From Candidatus Scatomorpha stercorigallinarum (GTDB taxonomy: Bacteria > Bacillota_A > Clostridia > Oscillospirales > Oscillospiraceae), in NCBI GenBank assembly GCA_018713375.1, contig DVOV01000059.1, positions 1 through 16,608 of the forward strand: DNA of 16,608 bases, in the 5' to 3' direction. Made by a program: the position numbers and the translations under genes. The notes below the pieces were generated by a model. That model was not told the origin of the DNA. It searched no databases and saw only the letters and a program-made list of their open reading frames with translations. Of the stretch, positions 7,781 to 14,609 are shown piece after piece (the first letter of the stretch is position 1; each line of letters begins with the position of its first letter).

Positions 7781-8593
7781 TCAGGAGGCGGAAGCGGAGG
7801 ACGACGAGGCGGCCGTGCTGTCGGCCAGGTCGCTGCTGTCGGGCGGGAAGAACTCCTCGATGGGGAAGCGTATCTGCGAGAAAACGGTGCAGGGATCGTC
7901 CTGCGTGGAGCACTGGCAGTCCTTTTCCGGCACGCAGTAGTCATAGGCCGGGATGAGGAGCTGGGTGTCGCGCTCCAGGCGGATGATGGAGAACTGGCCG
8001 AGCGTGACGTAGAGCCTGCGCCCGGTGTCGGAGGTGACGAGCGCTTCGCCGAAGCGGGCGGTGATGTCCGCCGGTATCTCGCGCCCTTCGCCGCAGGGGC
8101 AGACGCAGCAGTCGGAGGGGTCCACCAGCTTCAGGTGCAGCGCGATGGGGTCCACCGACTCCACCACCGCCGTGGGCAGGCCGTCGGCCTCGCAGCCGTA
8201 GTCGCAGGGGTCGGAGTTGAAGGTCTTTACGCCCGCGCCGGAGCCGTAAAGCATTACGCGCTTGTCGAAGATGGCGAGGCCGGTGATGGGGTTAGCGCCG
8301 GGGAAGGTCTCGCCGTTTATCTTGTAGAAATAGGTCACGTCCACGGTGTAATAGCCCTTGTTGAAGGTGATGGGCTCCACGCTGACCTCCACGTAGAGCA
8401 GCTCCGCGGACTTGGGCCGCACGCTGAAGGCCGCGTCTATGTAGGCCTGCGAGCCGACCGTGGGATAGACCCGGAGGTCCTCTATGCAGTCTTTATCCCT
8501 GCACGAATCAAAGATCTTCTTCGTGTGGATGCAGACGGCCTCCCGGATGCAGGCCGTGCCGTCCACCGGGCCGGGCAAAACCCTGTCTGCCAT
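7781..8593 (-). CDS. Cysteine-rich conserved clostridial protein of unknown function
   Basis: This 270-residue protein has no signal peptide or membrane segment. It has 14 cysteines, several clustered: C15/C21/C31/C36, C130/C134, CCVCPC at 162-167, and C220/C226/C228/C235. The N-terminus (MADRVLPGPV, then REAVCIHTKKIFDSCRDKDC) and the central beta-rich part (VEPITFNKGYYTVDVTYFY) resemble, from memory, a protein found widely in spore-forming Clostridia without an assigned role. The tail from 252 is a low-complexity Asp/Ser/Ala segment. AGGAGG lies 7 bases before the ATG. Upstream is a promoter-like sequence resembling sigma-E/sigma-K sites. With the Cys content this suggests a spore-surface or other cross-linked protein, but that is inference. 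Metal binding by the Cys clusters is an alternative. Confidence 0.85.
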   Translation of the reverse strand: MADRVLPGPVDGTACIREAVCIHTKKIFDSCRDKDCIEDLRVYPTVGSQAYIDAAFSVRPKSAELLYVEVSVEPITFNKGYYTVDVTYFYKINGETFPGANPITGLAIFDKRVMLYGSGAGVKTFNSDPCDYGCEADGLPTAVVESVDPIALHLKLVDPSDCCVCPCGEGREIPADITARFGEALVTSDTGRRLYVTLGQFSIIRLERDTQLLIPAYDYCVPEKDCQCSTQDDPCTVFSQIRFPIEEFFPPDSSDLADSTAASSSSASAS

Positions 8594-8637
8594 GTTGTTT
8601 CCTCCTCATGGATGATTTGAAGGCGTACTTCAGTATC

Positions 8638-8663
8638 AGTGTATGCGCAGCGGCACGGCATGT
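8638..8663 (-). promoter_or_regulatory. Possible mother-cell (sigma-K/sigma-E type) promoter
   Basis: On the minus strand CATACACT (8645-8638) fits the -10 patterns CATAnnnT of sigma-K and CATACAnT of sigma-E. An AC dinucleotide (8663-8662) stands 16 bp upstream, as in sigma-K -35 sites; a sigma-E-like -35 is absent. Transcription would start near 8630, about 38 bases before the ATG at 8593. The motifs are short, so chance agreement is possible. Confidence 0.35.
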
Positions 8664-8707
8664 GCCACGGCGCGCGAAAGTTTGGGCTGTACCGGCGGGG
8701 AAAACTG

Positions 8708-8716
8708 TGCTATACT
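8708..8716 (+). promoter_or_regulatory. Extended -10 promoter for the DUF4364-asnA unit
   Basis: TGC-TATACT (8708-8716) is a near-consensus extended -10. The sequence 17 bp upstream (TGTACC) is a poor -35, which extended -10 promoters tolerate. The predicted start near 8723 leaves a leader of about 22 bases containing AAGGAGG. Confidence 0.55.
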
Positions 8717-8744
8717 ATGCGCAGAAATGCAAGGAGGGCCGGAA

Positions 8745-9266
8745 ATGGATAGCTTTGGCTTCATCCACGGCGAGCTGGATATCAAGATACTCATACTCTA
8801 TGTCCTCCGCCGCCTGCCCGCGCCGGTCGATGGGCAGACGCTCTATGAGCTCTGCTGCGTGGACACGGGCGTGGGCTGGTTCGACTACAGCGACTGCCTG
8901 GCGGACCTGGCCGAGCGCGGCCTGGTGGAGGAGCTCAGCGGCGAGCGCTATATCATCACGGACAAGGGCCGCACCCACGGCGAGGTGGCGGAGACCAGCC
9001 TGCCCTATTCCGTGCGCGCCAAGGCCGCGCGGCTGATACGCCCGGTGGCGGAAAAGCTGGCGCGCGAGGCGATGATCGGCGCCGCGCACGAGGAGACGGA
9101 CGGCGGCGTCATCGTCAGCCTCTCGCTGGCGGACGGCAAGGGCGAGCTGCTCTCGCTGCGGCTGCTGGTGCCGGACGGCGACATCGCCGAGGGCATGGAG
9201 AAGGCCTTCCGCCGGGACGCGGAGGGCATCTACCAGCAGATCGTCGAGCTGTTCGCGGGCCGATAA
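8745..9266 (+). CDS. DUF4364-type winged-helix protein
   Basis: The product is 173 residues. I chose the ATG at 8745 because AAGGAGG (8731-8737) lies 7 bases upstream and the protein then begins MDSFGFIHGELDIKILILYVL, as in the DUF4364 family. Longer in-frame starts near 8643 run through the promoter. Residues about 10-75 form a winged-helix-turn-helix (LDIKILILYVLRR, TLYELC, YSDCLADLAERGLVEE, then the wing ERYIITDKG). Residues 85-173 form a second domain rich in charged helices and short strands. Members are common in Clostridia, usually single-copy, and have no firmly assigned target. The gene lies 23 bases upstream of asnA and is probably co-transcribed with it, so a link to amino-acid or nitrogen control is possible but unproven. 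Confidence 0.87.
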   Translation: MDSFGFIHGELDIKILILYVLRRLPAPVDGQTLYELCCVDTGVGWFDYSDCLADLAERGLVEELSGERYIITDKGRTHGEVAETSLPYSVRAKAARLIRPVAEKLAREAMIGAAHEETDGGVIVSLSLADGKGELLSLRLLVPDGDIAEGMEKAFRRDAEGIYQQIVELFAGR

Positions 9267-9289
9267 AGATAAAAGGAAGGTCGATCGAC

Positions 9290-10303
9290 ATGCACACTTA
9301 CATCCCCGAGGGCTATAAGAGCCTGCTTTCCGTATACGACACACAGAAGGCCATCGGCCTCATGAAGCGCCTTTTTGAGGACACCTTCGCCCCGGCGTTG
9401 AACCTCTTCCGCGTCTCTGCGCCGCTCTTTGTGGATGGGGACAGCGGCCTCAACGACAACCTCAACGGCTATGAGCGCCCGGTGAGCTTTGACATACTGC
9501 ACACGGGGGCGCACGCGCAGGTGGTGCAGTCGCTGGCCAAGTGGAAGCGCCTGGCGCTCAAGCGCTATGATTTCTACCCCGGGAAGGGCATATATACGGA
9601 CATGAACGCCATCCGCCGCGATGAGGACGAGCTGGACAACCTGCACTCCGTCTATGTGGACCAGTGGGACTGGGAAAAGGTGATACTGCCGGAGGAGCGC
9701 AAGCTGGACTTCCTCAAGAGCACCGTGCTCGACATCGTGGACGCCCTCTGCGACACGCAGGAGACGCTGACGGCCATCTATCCCGCGCTCTCCGCCGTGG
9801 ACAGGATAAGCCGCGACGTGAGCTTCGTCACCGCCCAGGAGCTGGAGGACATGTGGCCGGAGCTGACGCCCAAGGAGCGCGAGAACCGCTATGTGAAGGT
9901 GCACCCGACGGCGTTCATCATCGGCATCGGCGCGCCGCTGCGCTCGGGCAGGCCGCACGACGGGCGCTCGCCGGACTATGACGACTGGACGCTGAACGGC
10001 GACATCCTGGTCTGGAACTCGCTGCTGGGCTGTGCTTTCGAGCTCTCCAGCATGGGCATCCGCGTGGACCCGGCGGCGCTCGACCGCCAGCTCGCCGCCG
10101 CCCACTGCGACGACCGGCGGGAGCTGATGTACCACAGGATGCTTTTGAACGGCGAGCTGCCGCAGACCATCGGCGGCGGCATCGGCCAGTCGCGCCTTTC
10201 GATGCTGATGCTGGGCAAGGCGCACATCGGCGAGGTGCAGGCCTCCATCTGGGACGAGGAGACGGTGGAGAAATGCCGTGAGGCCGGCGTCATGCTGCTG
10301 TAA
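9290..10303 (+). CDS. asnA: Aspartate-ammonia ligase (asparagine synthetase A)
   Basis: The 337-residue cytosolic enzyme makes asparagine from aspartate, ammonia and ATP, releasing AMP and pyrophosphate. It belongs to the class II aminoacyl-tRNA-synthetase-like fold. Family hallmarks are clear: the N-terminal YDTQKAIGLMKRLFE, the VDGDSGLNDNLNGYERPVSFD segment (split here as VDGDSGLNDNLNG and YERPVSFD), FDILHTGAHAQVVQSLAKWKR around 69-89, RDEDELDNLHSVYVDQWDWE, and near the C-terminus GGGIGQSRLSMLMLG followed by HIGEVQASIW. Length fits the usual 327-340 residues. AAGGAAGG precedes the ATG by 9 bases. It follows the DUF4364 gene by 23 bases and ends at a strong terminator. No T-box or other leader structure is visible in front of it. 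Confidence 0.97.
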   Translation: MHTYIPEGYKSLLSVYDTQKAIGLMKRLFEDTFAPALNLFRVSAPLFVDGDSGLNDNLNGYERPVSFDILHTGAHAQVVQSLAKWKRLALKRYDFYPGKGIYTDMNAIRRDEDELDNLHSVYVDQWDWEKVILPEERKLDFLKSTVLDIVDALCDTQETLTAIYPALSAVDRISRDVSFVTAQELEDMWPELTPKERENRYVKVHPTAFIIGIGAPLRSGRPHDGRSPDYDDWTLNGDILVWNSLLGCAFELSSMGIRVDPAALDRQLAAAHCDDRRELMYHRMLLNGELPQTIGGGIGQSRLSMLMLGKAHIGEVQASIWDEETVEKCREAGVMLL

Positions 10304-10328
10304 AGGGCGCTTTTATGCCGCGCCGGCG

Positions 10329-10361
10329 AGCAGGAAACCGTTTCGGTTTCCTGCTTTTTTT
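10329..10361 (+). terminator. Intrinsic terminator after asnA
   Basis: A perfect 11-bp stem, GCAGGAAACCG (10330-10340) with CGGTTTCCTGC (10344-10354), is extended by an A-T pair, has a 3-base loop and runs into T7 (10355-10361). It lies 26 bases past the asnA stop. Confidence 0.93.
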
Positions 10362-10369
10362 ACCCGACG

Positions 10370-10505
10370 CCGGAAAAAGCGGCCCACGCTCCCATACGCC
10401 GCCATGCCGTCTCTTTGGCCTGAAAACCGTCCGGAGCAGCGGGAAAGCTGTTTTCCGAATACGGACGGCATAGATCCCCGGGCTGCGCCCGGGGATATTT
10501 TCCGG
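10370..10505. other. Non-coding interval with nested complementary segments (possible structured RNA)
   Basis: This is the core of the largest gap in the window (10304-10599). CCGGAAAA (10370-10377) is complementary to TTTTCCGG (10498-10505). Nested inside are ATGCCGTC (10404-10411) with GACGGCAT (10464-10471), CAGC (10437-10440) with GCTG (10447-10450), and a 10-bp hairpin ATCCCCGGGC / GCCCGGGGAT (10474-10496). An alternative helix CCGTCCG (10427-10433) with CGGACGG (10462-10468) would exclude the 8-bp inner one. Downstream a 6-bp hairpin (10558-10572) lies just before the lipoprotein ribosome binding site. Neither strand has a convincing coding frame. I found no clear promoter inside, so strand and transcription are open. 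Confidence 0.35.
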
Positions 10506-10599
10506 AAAAATTTTTTATGTTTCGGGGAACCTTTTGCCTGTAGCGCAGTCATAAGCCCGCGGCTCTGCCGCGAATGTTAAGACATAGGAGAATGAAAAA

Positions 10600-11139
10600 A
10601 TGAAACGTACCATCGCTATCGCCCTTGCCGCCATGATGGCGCTCGCCCTCTTCGCCGCCTGCGGCTCCGAGCCCGCCGCCGAAGAGACCGAGACCCCCAG
10701 CGCCGCGCCCGAGCTGACCGCCGAAGAGCGCGCCGAGCTCTACGCCAACGCCATCACCTCCGCCCGCAGCGACGAGGATAACGAGGCCTACGGCGTGATG
10801 AAGACCGGCGACGAGATCGGCGAGATGTATTACCAGTTGCTGGGCTTCACCGCCGAGGACGCCGAGGCCATGGCAATGTCTGTGTCCCTCATCAACGTCA
10901 AGGCGTATGGCATAGCCGTCATCAAGCCTGCCGAGGGCAGCGAAGAGGCCGTCCGCAGCGGCCTGGAGAACTTCATCAGCAGCCAGCAGGCGAGCTTTGA
11001 GCACTATCTGGCCGACCAGTACGAGGTGGCCCTGAACGCCAAGCTGGAGACGCTCGACGACGGCACCATCGTGATGGTCATGTGCGAGGGCCAGGACGAG
11101 GTGTTCGACGCCATCGTGTCCGCCATCGAAGCTGCGTAA
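10600..11139 (+). CDS. Small secreted lipoprotein, DUF4358-like
   Basis: The 179-residue precursor has a lipoprotein signal peptide (MKRT, hydrophobic core 5-18) with the lipobox LFAAC, so Cys21 should be lipidated and the protein held on the outer face of the membrane. A Glu/Pro/Ala-rich linker (24-45) follows. The folded part (about 46-179) has the pattern of the clostridial DUF4358 family: a YGVMKTGDEIGEMYY segment, then AYGIAVIKPAEGSEEAVRSGLENFISSQQASFEHYLADQYEVA, and a final strand VMVMCEG. Function is unknown. AGGAG lies 9 bases before the ATG. No sigma-A promoter is obvious in the preceding structured gap, and no hairpin separates it from the hydrolase gene, which has its own promoter. 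Confidence 0.85.
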   Translation: MKRTIAIALAAMMALALFAACGSEPAAEETETPSAAPELTAEERAELYANAITSARSDEDNEAYGVMKTGDEIGEMYYQLLGFTAEDAEAMAMSVSLINVKAYGIAVIKPAEGSEEAVRSGLENFISSQQASFEHYLADQYEVALNAKLETLDDGTIVMVMCEGQDEVFDAIVSAIEAA

Positions 11140-11143
11140 GCAC

Positions 11144-11172
11144 TTGGCAAATCGCTCCGGCTGTGTTATCCT
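11144..11172 (+). promoter_or_regulatory. Sigma-A promoter of the hydrolase gene
   Basis: TTGGCA (11144-11149) and TATCCT (11167-11172) are separated by 17 bp, with TGT just before the -10 (extended -10). It begins 4 bases past the lipoprotein stop. The leader to the ATG at 11199 is about 20 bases and carries AAGGAGG. Confidence 0.7.
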
Positions 11173-11198
11173 TTAGCAGGACATAAGGAGGTCGTAGC

Positions 11199-12128
11199 AT
11201 GGCCGGAGAGACAAAGAAATACAGCGGCGAGCCGCTGAAGCTGGAGATGCCGATGCGCATCCTGAAGGCGCTGCACAGCGCCACGGCTCCGGGGGACATG
11301 ACGAGCGCCGAGCTGGAAAAGCAGCGGCGCAGCCAGGAGCTCCTCGGGCAGCTCGCCGCTCCCATGTCCGGGCTCAGCTGGGAGGAATTTTCCCTTTCCG
11401 GGATGAAGGCCGCCTGGATGCGCCTGGAGCGGCCGCACCGGCACGCGCGCTGCGTGCTCTACTGCCACGGCGGCGGCTACACCAGCGGCAACCTCGGCTA
11501 TTCGCGCGTCCTGGCCTCCAAGCTCGTGCGCTCCACGGGCCTGGACACGCTGAGCTTTGAATACCGCCTGGCGCCCGAGCACCCCTATCCGGCCGCGCTG
11601 GAGGACGCCTTCCGCGCCTGGGACCACCTGATGTACCTCGGCTACGGGGCGAAGGACGTGGTGCTGGCGGGGGACTCCGCCGGCGGGAACATGGCGCTGG
11701 TGCTCTGCCTGGCGCTGCGCCGCGCGGGGAGGATGCTGCCCGGCGCGCTGCTGCTGATGTCCCCCTGGACGGACATGACGTCCTCGGGCGCTTCCTACAG
11801 CGAACGCGCGGAGGCCGACCCCATCCTGACGAACGAGTATATACAAGCCGTGCGCGAGGCCTACGCGCCCGGCGCGGACTATTCACGGCCGGAATTCTCG
11901 CCGCTCTTCGGCGATTTTTCCGCCTTCCCGCCCGCGCTCATCCAGGTGGGCACGCACGAGATACTGTACTCGGACTCCGAACGCCTGGCGGAGCGCATGA
12001 AGGCGGCCGGGTGCTACTGCCGGCTCGAGGTGTGGGAGAACATGTGGCACGTTTTCCAGATGGCCCCCGCGAAGAAGTCCGCCGCGGCCATGGAGAGCAT
12101 GGCGCACTTCCTGCTCGAGGTGCTCTGA
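11199..12128 (+). CDS. Alpha/beta hydrolase of the hormone-sensitive-lipase (bacterial esterase) type
   Basis: This 309-residue protein without a signal peptide is a probable cytosolic carboxylesterase. Residues 90-93 (HGGG) form the oxyanion-hole motif; the nucleophile is Ser160 in GDSAGG (158-163); His284 in WHVFQM is the catalytic base. The acid position falls in QVGTHEILYSDS (249-260). By alignment with the usual D-x-L-x-D pattern, Glu254 would occupy the catalytic acid site. EYRLAPEHPYPAAL (121-134) is another strong family signature. The N-terminal 75 residues form the cap that shapes the substrate pocket. Such enzymes cleave short acyl esters; the natural substrate cannot be read here. 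AAGGAGG lies 7 bases before the ATG. The gene has its own promoter and no clear terminator before the two-component genes. Confidence 0.92.
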   Translation: MAGETKKYSGEPLKLEMPMRILKALHSATAPGDMTSAELEKQRRSQELLGQLAAPMSGLSWEEFSLSGMKAAWMRLERPHRHARCVLYCHGGGYTSGNLGYSRVLASKLVRSTGLDTLSFEYRLAPEHPYPAALEDAFRAWDHLMYLGYGAKDVVLAGDSAGGNMALVLCLALRRAGRMLPGALLLMSPWTDMTSSGASYSERAEADPILTNEYIQAVREAYAPGADYSRPEFSPLFGDFSAFPPALIQVGTHEILYSDSERLAERMKAAGCYCRLEVWENMWHVFQMAPAKKSAAAMESMAHFLLEVL

Positions 12129-12193
12129 TACCCCCGGTGTAGTACGGAAATAATTTTAGAAATTTTGCGGAATTTTCCCTTTCCCGGGCTTTC

Positions 12194-12227
12194 TTGATGC
12201 AACTTTGATGCAATCGTGGTATATTAT
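12194..12227 (+). promoter_or_regulatory. 11-bp-phased TTGATGCAA repeats and -10 before the response regulator
   Basis: TTGATGCAA occurs at 12194-12202 and again at 12205-12213, exactly 11 bases apart, so both copies face the same side of the helix. A -10-like TATATT (12220-12225, or TATTAT 12222-12227) follows 6-8 bases later, with no properly spaced -35 hexamer. PhoB/OmpR-family dimers bind 11-bp direct repeats in this position and stand in for the -35. The gene just downstream encodes such a regulator, so autoactivation is the natural reading (inference). Confidence 0.6.
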
Positions 12228-12248
12228 CAGCGATGGGGGGTGTGTACC

Positions 12249-12902
12249 TTGAGTACGATTCTCATCGTTGAGGACGAAAAACCGATCAATGACCTGATAA
12301 ATATGAACCTCACGCAGGCCGGATACGCCTGCGTATGCGCGTATGACGGGGTAGCAGCCGCCAATCTGCTGGAGCGCGAGCGCTTCGACCTGGTGCTGCT
12401 GGACATCATGCTCCCGGGCATCGACGGCTATGAGCTGCTCGACTACATAAAGCCCACGGAGACGCCCGTCATCTTCATCACCGCCAAGGGCAGCATGCAG
12501 GACAAGGTGCGCGGCCTGCGCCTGGGCGCGGACGATTACCTGGTAAAGCCCTTTGAGATCGTGGAGCTGCTCGCGCGCGTGGAGGCCGTGCTGCGCCGCG
12601 CGGGGAAGGGGCAGGAGGAGCTGTTCATCGACGGGCTGCGCATCGACACCCGCTCGCGCACCGTGTTCCGCGGCAGCCGCGAGATCAGCCTGACGATGAA
12701 GGAGTTCGACCTGCTGCTGCTCTTCGTGCGCAACCGCAACATCGCCCTGTTCCGCGAGACGATATACGAGCGCGTCTGGGACAGCGAATATATGGGAGAT
12801 TCCCGCACCGTTGACCTCCACGTGCAGCGCCTGCGCAAAAAGCTGCACTGGGAGGACAAGCTGAAGGCCGTATACAAGGTGGGATACAGACTTGAGATTT
12901 AA
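12249..12902 (+). CDS. OmpR/PhoB-family response regulator
   Basis: The product has 217 residues. The start is TTG at 12249: a GGGGGG run (12235-12240) lies 8 bases upstream and the protein then begins MSTILIVEDE, as receivers do. A longer start at 12216 would lie on the promoter -10. The receiver domain (1-115) has the acidic pair Glu8/Asp9, phospho-acceptor Asp52 in LLDIMLPGIDGYEL, Thr78 and Lys100 in VKPFE. A linker leads to the winged-helix DNA-binding domain (about 125-217), with LTMKEFDLLLLF, the recognition helix segment SRTVDLHVQRLRKKL and the terminal VYKVGYRLE. It should be phosphorylated by the kinase encoded next, whose start it overlaps by 11 bases. The tandem repeats upstream are its likely own binding site. 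Confidence 0.95.
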   Translation: MSTILIVEDEKPINDLINMNLTQAGYACVCAYDGVAAANLLERERFDLVLLDIMLPGIDGYELLDYIKPTETPVIFITAKGSMQDKVRGLRLGADDYLVKPFEIVELLARVEAVLRRAGKGQEELFIDGLRIDTRSRTVFRGSREISLTMKEFDLLLLFVRNRNIALFRETIYERVWDSEYMGDSRTVDLHVQRLRKKLHWEDKLKAVYKVGYRLEI

Positions 12903-13854
12903 GACCTCTCTGGAAGGCTTCCCCGTACACCTGCTGCTGATGTCCGGCTGCACCATCGCCGTGGCCATCTGCGCCGCGGCCTGCGTTGGCTATGCCACCG
13001 GCACGCTCAGCGTCAGCTACGCGGGGTACCTGGCCTTCATGCTCGGCGCTTCCGCCATTGGCGGGCTGCTGCTGGCCTATTCCGCCTGGCTGCACAGCGG
13101 CCGCGAGCGGCGGGAGCTGGAGCGCTACCGCGCGCAGGCGGAGGCCATGGGCGCGGAGATAAAAAACCTTGAGGACGCCGCCGGGCGGCGCGAGGAGTTC
13201 ATCGCCTCCTTCGCACACGAGCTGAAAACGCCGCTGACGGCCATCATCGGCTATGCGGACATGCTGCGCTCGATGGAGCTCTCGCCCAAGAACCGCTTCA
13301 CTGCGGCGGGCTACATATTTTCCGAGGGCAAGCGGCTGGAGGCGCTGTCGCTGAAGCTGCTGGACCTGATCGTCGCCGGCAAGCAGGGCGTGGAGCGCAG
13401 GCGCTTCGACGCGCCGTACCTCATCCGCGAGGTGGCGGCCGTGGCTGTGCCCTCGCTGGCGGCGGACGGCATGAAGCTGGACATGCACTGGGAGCCGGGC
13501 GAGGTGGAGATCGAGCCCGACCTCTTCAAAACGCTGCTGATAAACCTCATCGACAACGCGCGCAAGGCCAGCCGCCGCGGGCAGAGCGTGGAGCTCTCCG
13601 GCCGCCGGGAGGACGGCGGCTACGCCTTTTACGTCACCGACCACGGGCGCGGGATGCGCCGCGAGGACCTCGACAAGATAACCGAGCCCTTTTACATGAT
13701 AGACAAGTCGCGCTCCCGCGCGCAGAACGGCGCCGGGCTGGGCCTGGCGCTTTGCCAGCGCATCGCCGAGCTGCACGGCACCAGGCTCGAATACGAGAGC
13801 GAGCCCGGCAAGGGCACCACGGTGCGCGTGCTGCTCGCGGACGGTGAGCCGTGA
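12892..13854 (+). CDS. Membrane sensor histidine kinase with minimal extracellular part
   Basis: This 320-residue partner of the preceding regulator starts at TTG 12892, with GGTGGG 7-8 bases upstream, overlapping the regulator gene. Two hydrophobic segments (about 12-34 and 44-66) are separated by only about ten residues, so there is almost no external sensing domain; signals would come through the membrane or from a partner protein. A coiled linker (70-100) leads to the HisKA domain with His109 in SFAHELKTPLTAIIGY. The ATPase domain has the N box NLIDNARKAS (218-227), G1 DHGRGM (250-255), the F box and G2 NGAGLGLAL (279-287). All catalytic motifs are intact. Its stop overlaps the next gene by 4 bases (GTGA), suggesting that membrane-anchored product as a possible sensory partner. 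Confidence 0.95.
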   Translation: MRFKTSLEGFPVHLLLMSGCTIAVAICAAACVGYATGTLSVSYAGYLAFMLGASAIGGLLLAYSAWLHSGRERRELERYRAQAEAMGAEIKNLEDAAGRREEFIASFAHELKTPLTAIIGYADMLRSMELSPKNRFTAAGYIFSEGKRLEALSLKLLDLIVAGKQGVERRRFDAPYLIREVAAVAVPSLAADGMKLDMHWEPGEVEIEPDLFKTLLINLIDNARKASRRGQSVELSGRREDGGYAFYVTDHGRGMRREDLDKITEPFYMIDKSRSRAQNGAGLGLALCQRIAELHGTRLEYESEPGKGTTVRVLLADGEP

Positions 13855-14597
13855 GGGCGCGCGGCCGGGGCGCCGGGGCCTATATCATCGCGGCGCTGGT
13901 GATGCTCGCCTGCGCGCTGCTGCCGCTGCTCTTTATGCCGCGCTCGCAGGCGCCGCTGCCCTACGGCGAGGCTGAGCAGCTGGGCACGACCCGCAGCCAG
14001 AGGGCGGAGCTCTTCACGCGCTATTTCACGGACGGCGAGCTGGAGCGGCGCGGTTTTGAGCCCACGATGGACGAGCGCGAGGGCGTCATCGCCTGCCGCG
14101 CGCTGGCGAACAGCGTGCTCACGGGCCTCTGCGCGGACAGTACGCTGCCGGAGCCGGCGGACGCGCAGATAAGCTACTTCTCCGTCGCCGACGGGGAGGC
14201 GGAGATCCGCGTGATGGAGTTCAACCAGCGCTGGACGGGGGACTGGAGCAACTGGTTTTCCATCCACATCGACCTGGACACGCAGGAGGTCTACCGCGCG
14301 TATATCAGCGAGCAGTGCCTGAAGAACGTTGAGGACTACAGCCTGCCGCTGCCGCGCGCGGCGGACACGGCGGAGCGCTGGTTCTCGCTGCTCGGCTGCG
14401 AGGGCGGGGCGGCCGGCGCGGACGCCGAAGACCCGCTGCCGGCGGAGACGACGGACTACGCGCAGTCCATGGAGACCGACTTCGGCATATATTACAGCGC
14501 CACGGAGGGGGAGGCGCTGCGCTACATGGTGCACCTGAAGTACTATGCGGACGAGTACCCCTCGCTTATCAGAGACATGATGTTCACATTGCAGTGA
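13851..14597 (+). CDS. Membrane-anchored extracytoplasmic protein of unknown function
   Basis: This 248-residue protein starts at GTG 13851, whose bases overlap the kinase stop (GTGA), so translation is probably coupled. A short basic N-terminus (MRARGRG) and one hydrophobic helix (about 10-29) indicate an inside-to-outside anchor. The remaining roughly 215 residues would lie outside the membrane, with a mixed alpha/beta pattern, many Glu/Tyr/Trp residues (RWTGDWSNWFSIHIDLDTQEVYRAYIS) and a terminal MVHLKYYADEYPSLIRDM. I do not recognise a family. Its position after a kinase lacking an external domain recalls accessory regulators such as YycH/YycI in the WalRK operon, but no sequence likeness is claimed. 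The next gene, a D,D-carboxypeptidase, follows 12 bases later. Confidence 0.83.
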   Translation: MRARGRGAGAYIIAALVMLACALLPLLFMPRSQAPLPYGEAEQLGTTRSQRAELFTRYFTDGELERRGFEPTMDEREGVIACRALANSVLTGLCADSTLPEPADAQISYFSVADGEAEIRVMEFNQRWTGDWSNWFSIHIDLDTQEVYRAYISEQCLKNVEDYSLPLPRAADTAERWFSLLGCEGGAAGADAEDPLPAETTDYAQSMETDFGIYYSATEGEALRYMVHLKYYADEYPSLIRDMMFTLQ

Positions 14598-14609
14598 GGT
14601 GGGAGAGGG

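Noticed and set aside
6685..7956. 423-codon rightward open frame opposite the SPFH gene
   Set aside because: It is a shadow of the SPFH gene that also crosses its promoter and an intrinsic terminator.
8643..8744. Longer in-frame N-terminus for the DUF4364-type protein
   Set aside because: It would include the promoter -10 and the Shine-Dalgarno sequence; the ATG at 8745 has ideal spacing and matches the family start.
9230..10225. 331-codon leftward open frame opposite asnA
   Set aside because: The opposite strand is unmistakably asnA; the His/Val/Gln-rich product is a mirror artefact.
10278..10580. 100-codon rightward frame covering the asnA-lipoprotein gap (and a 79-codon leftward one)
   Set aside because: It starts inside asnA, passes through the asnA terminator hairpin and lacks the strong GC third-position bias of neighbouring genes.
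10592..10603. Three-codon frame ATG AAA AAA TGA just before the lipoprotein start
   Set aside because: Its ATG is only one base from AGGAG, too close for initiation; it probably arises by chance from the A-rich spacer.
12216..12248. Upstream ATG that would lengthen the response regulator by 11 residues
   Set aside because: It overlaps the -10 region, has no ribosome binding site, and adds residues not seen before the receiver start.
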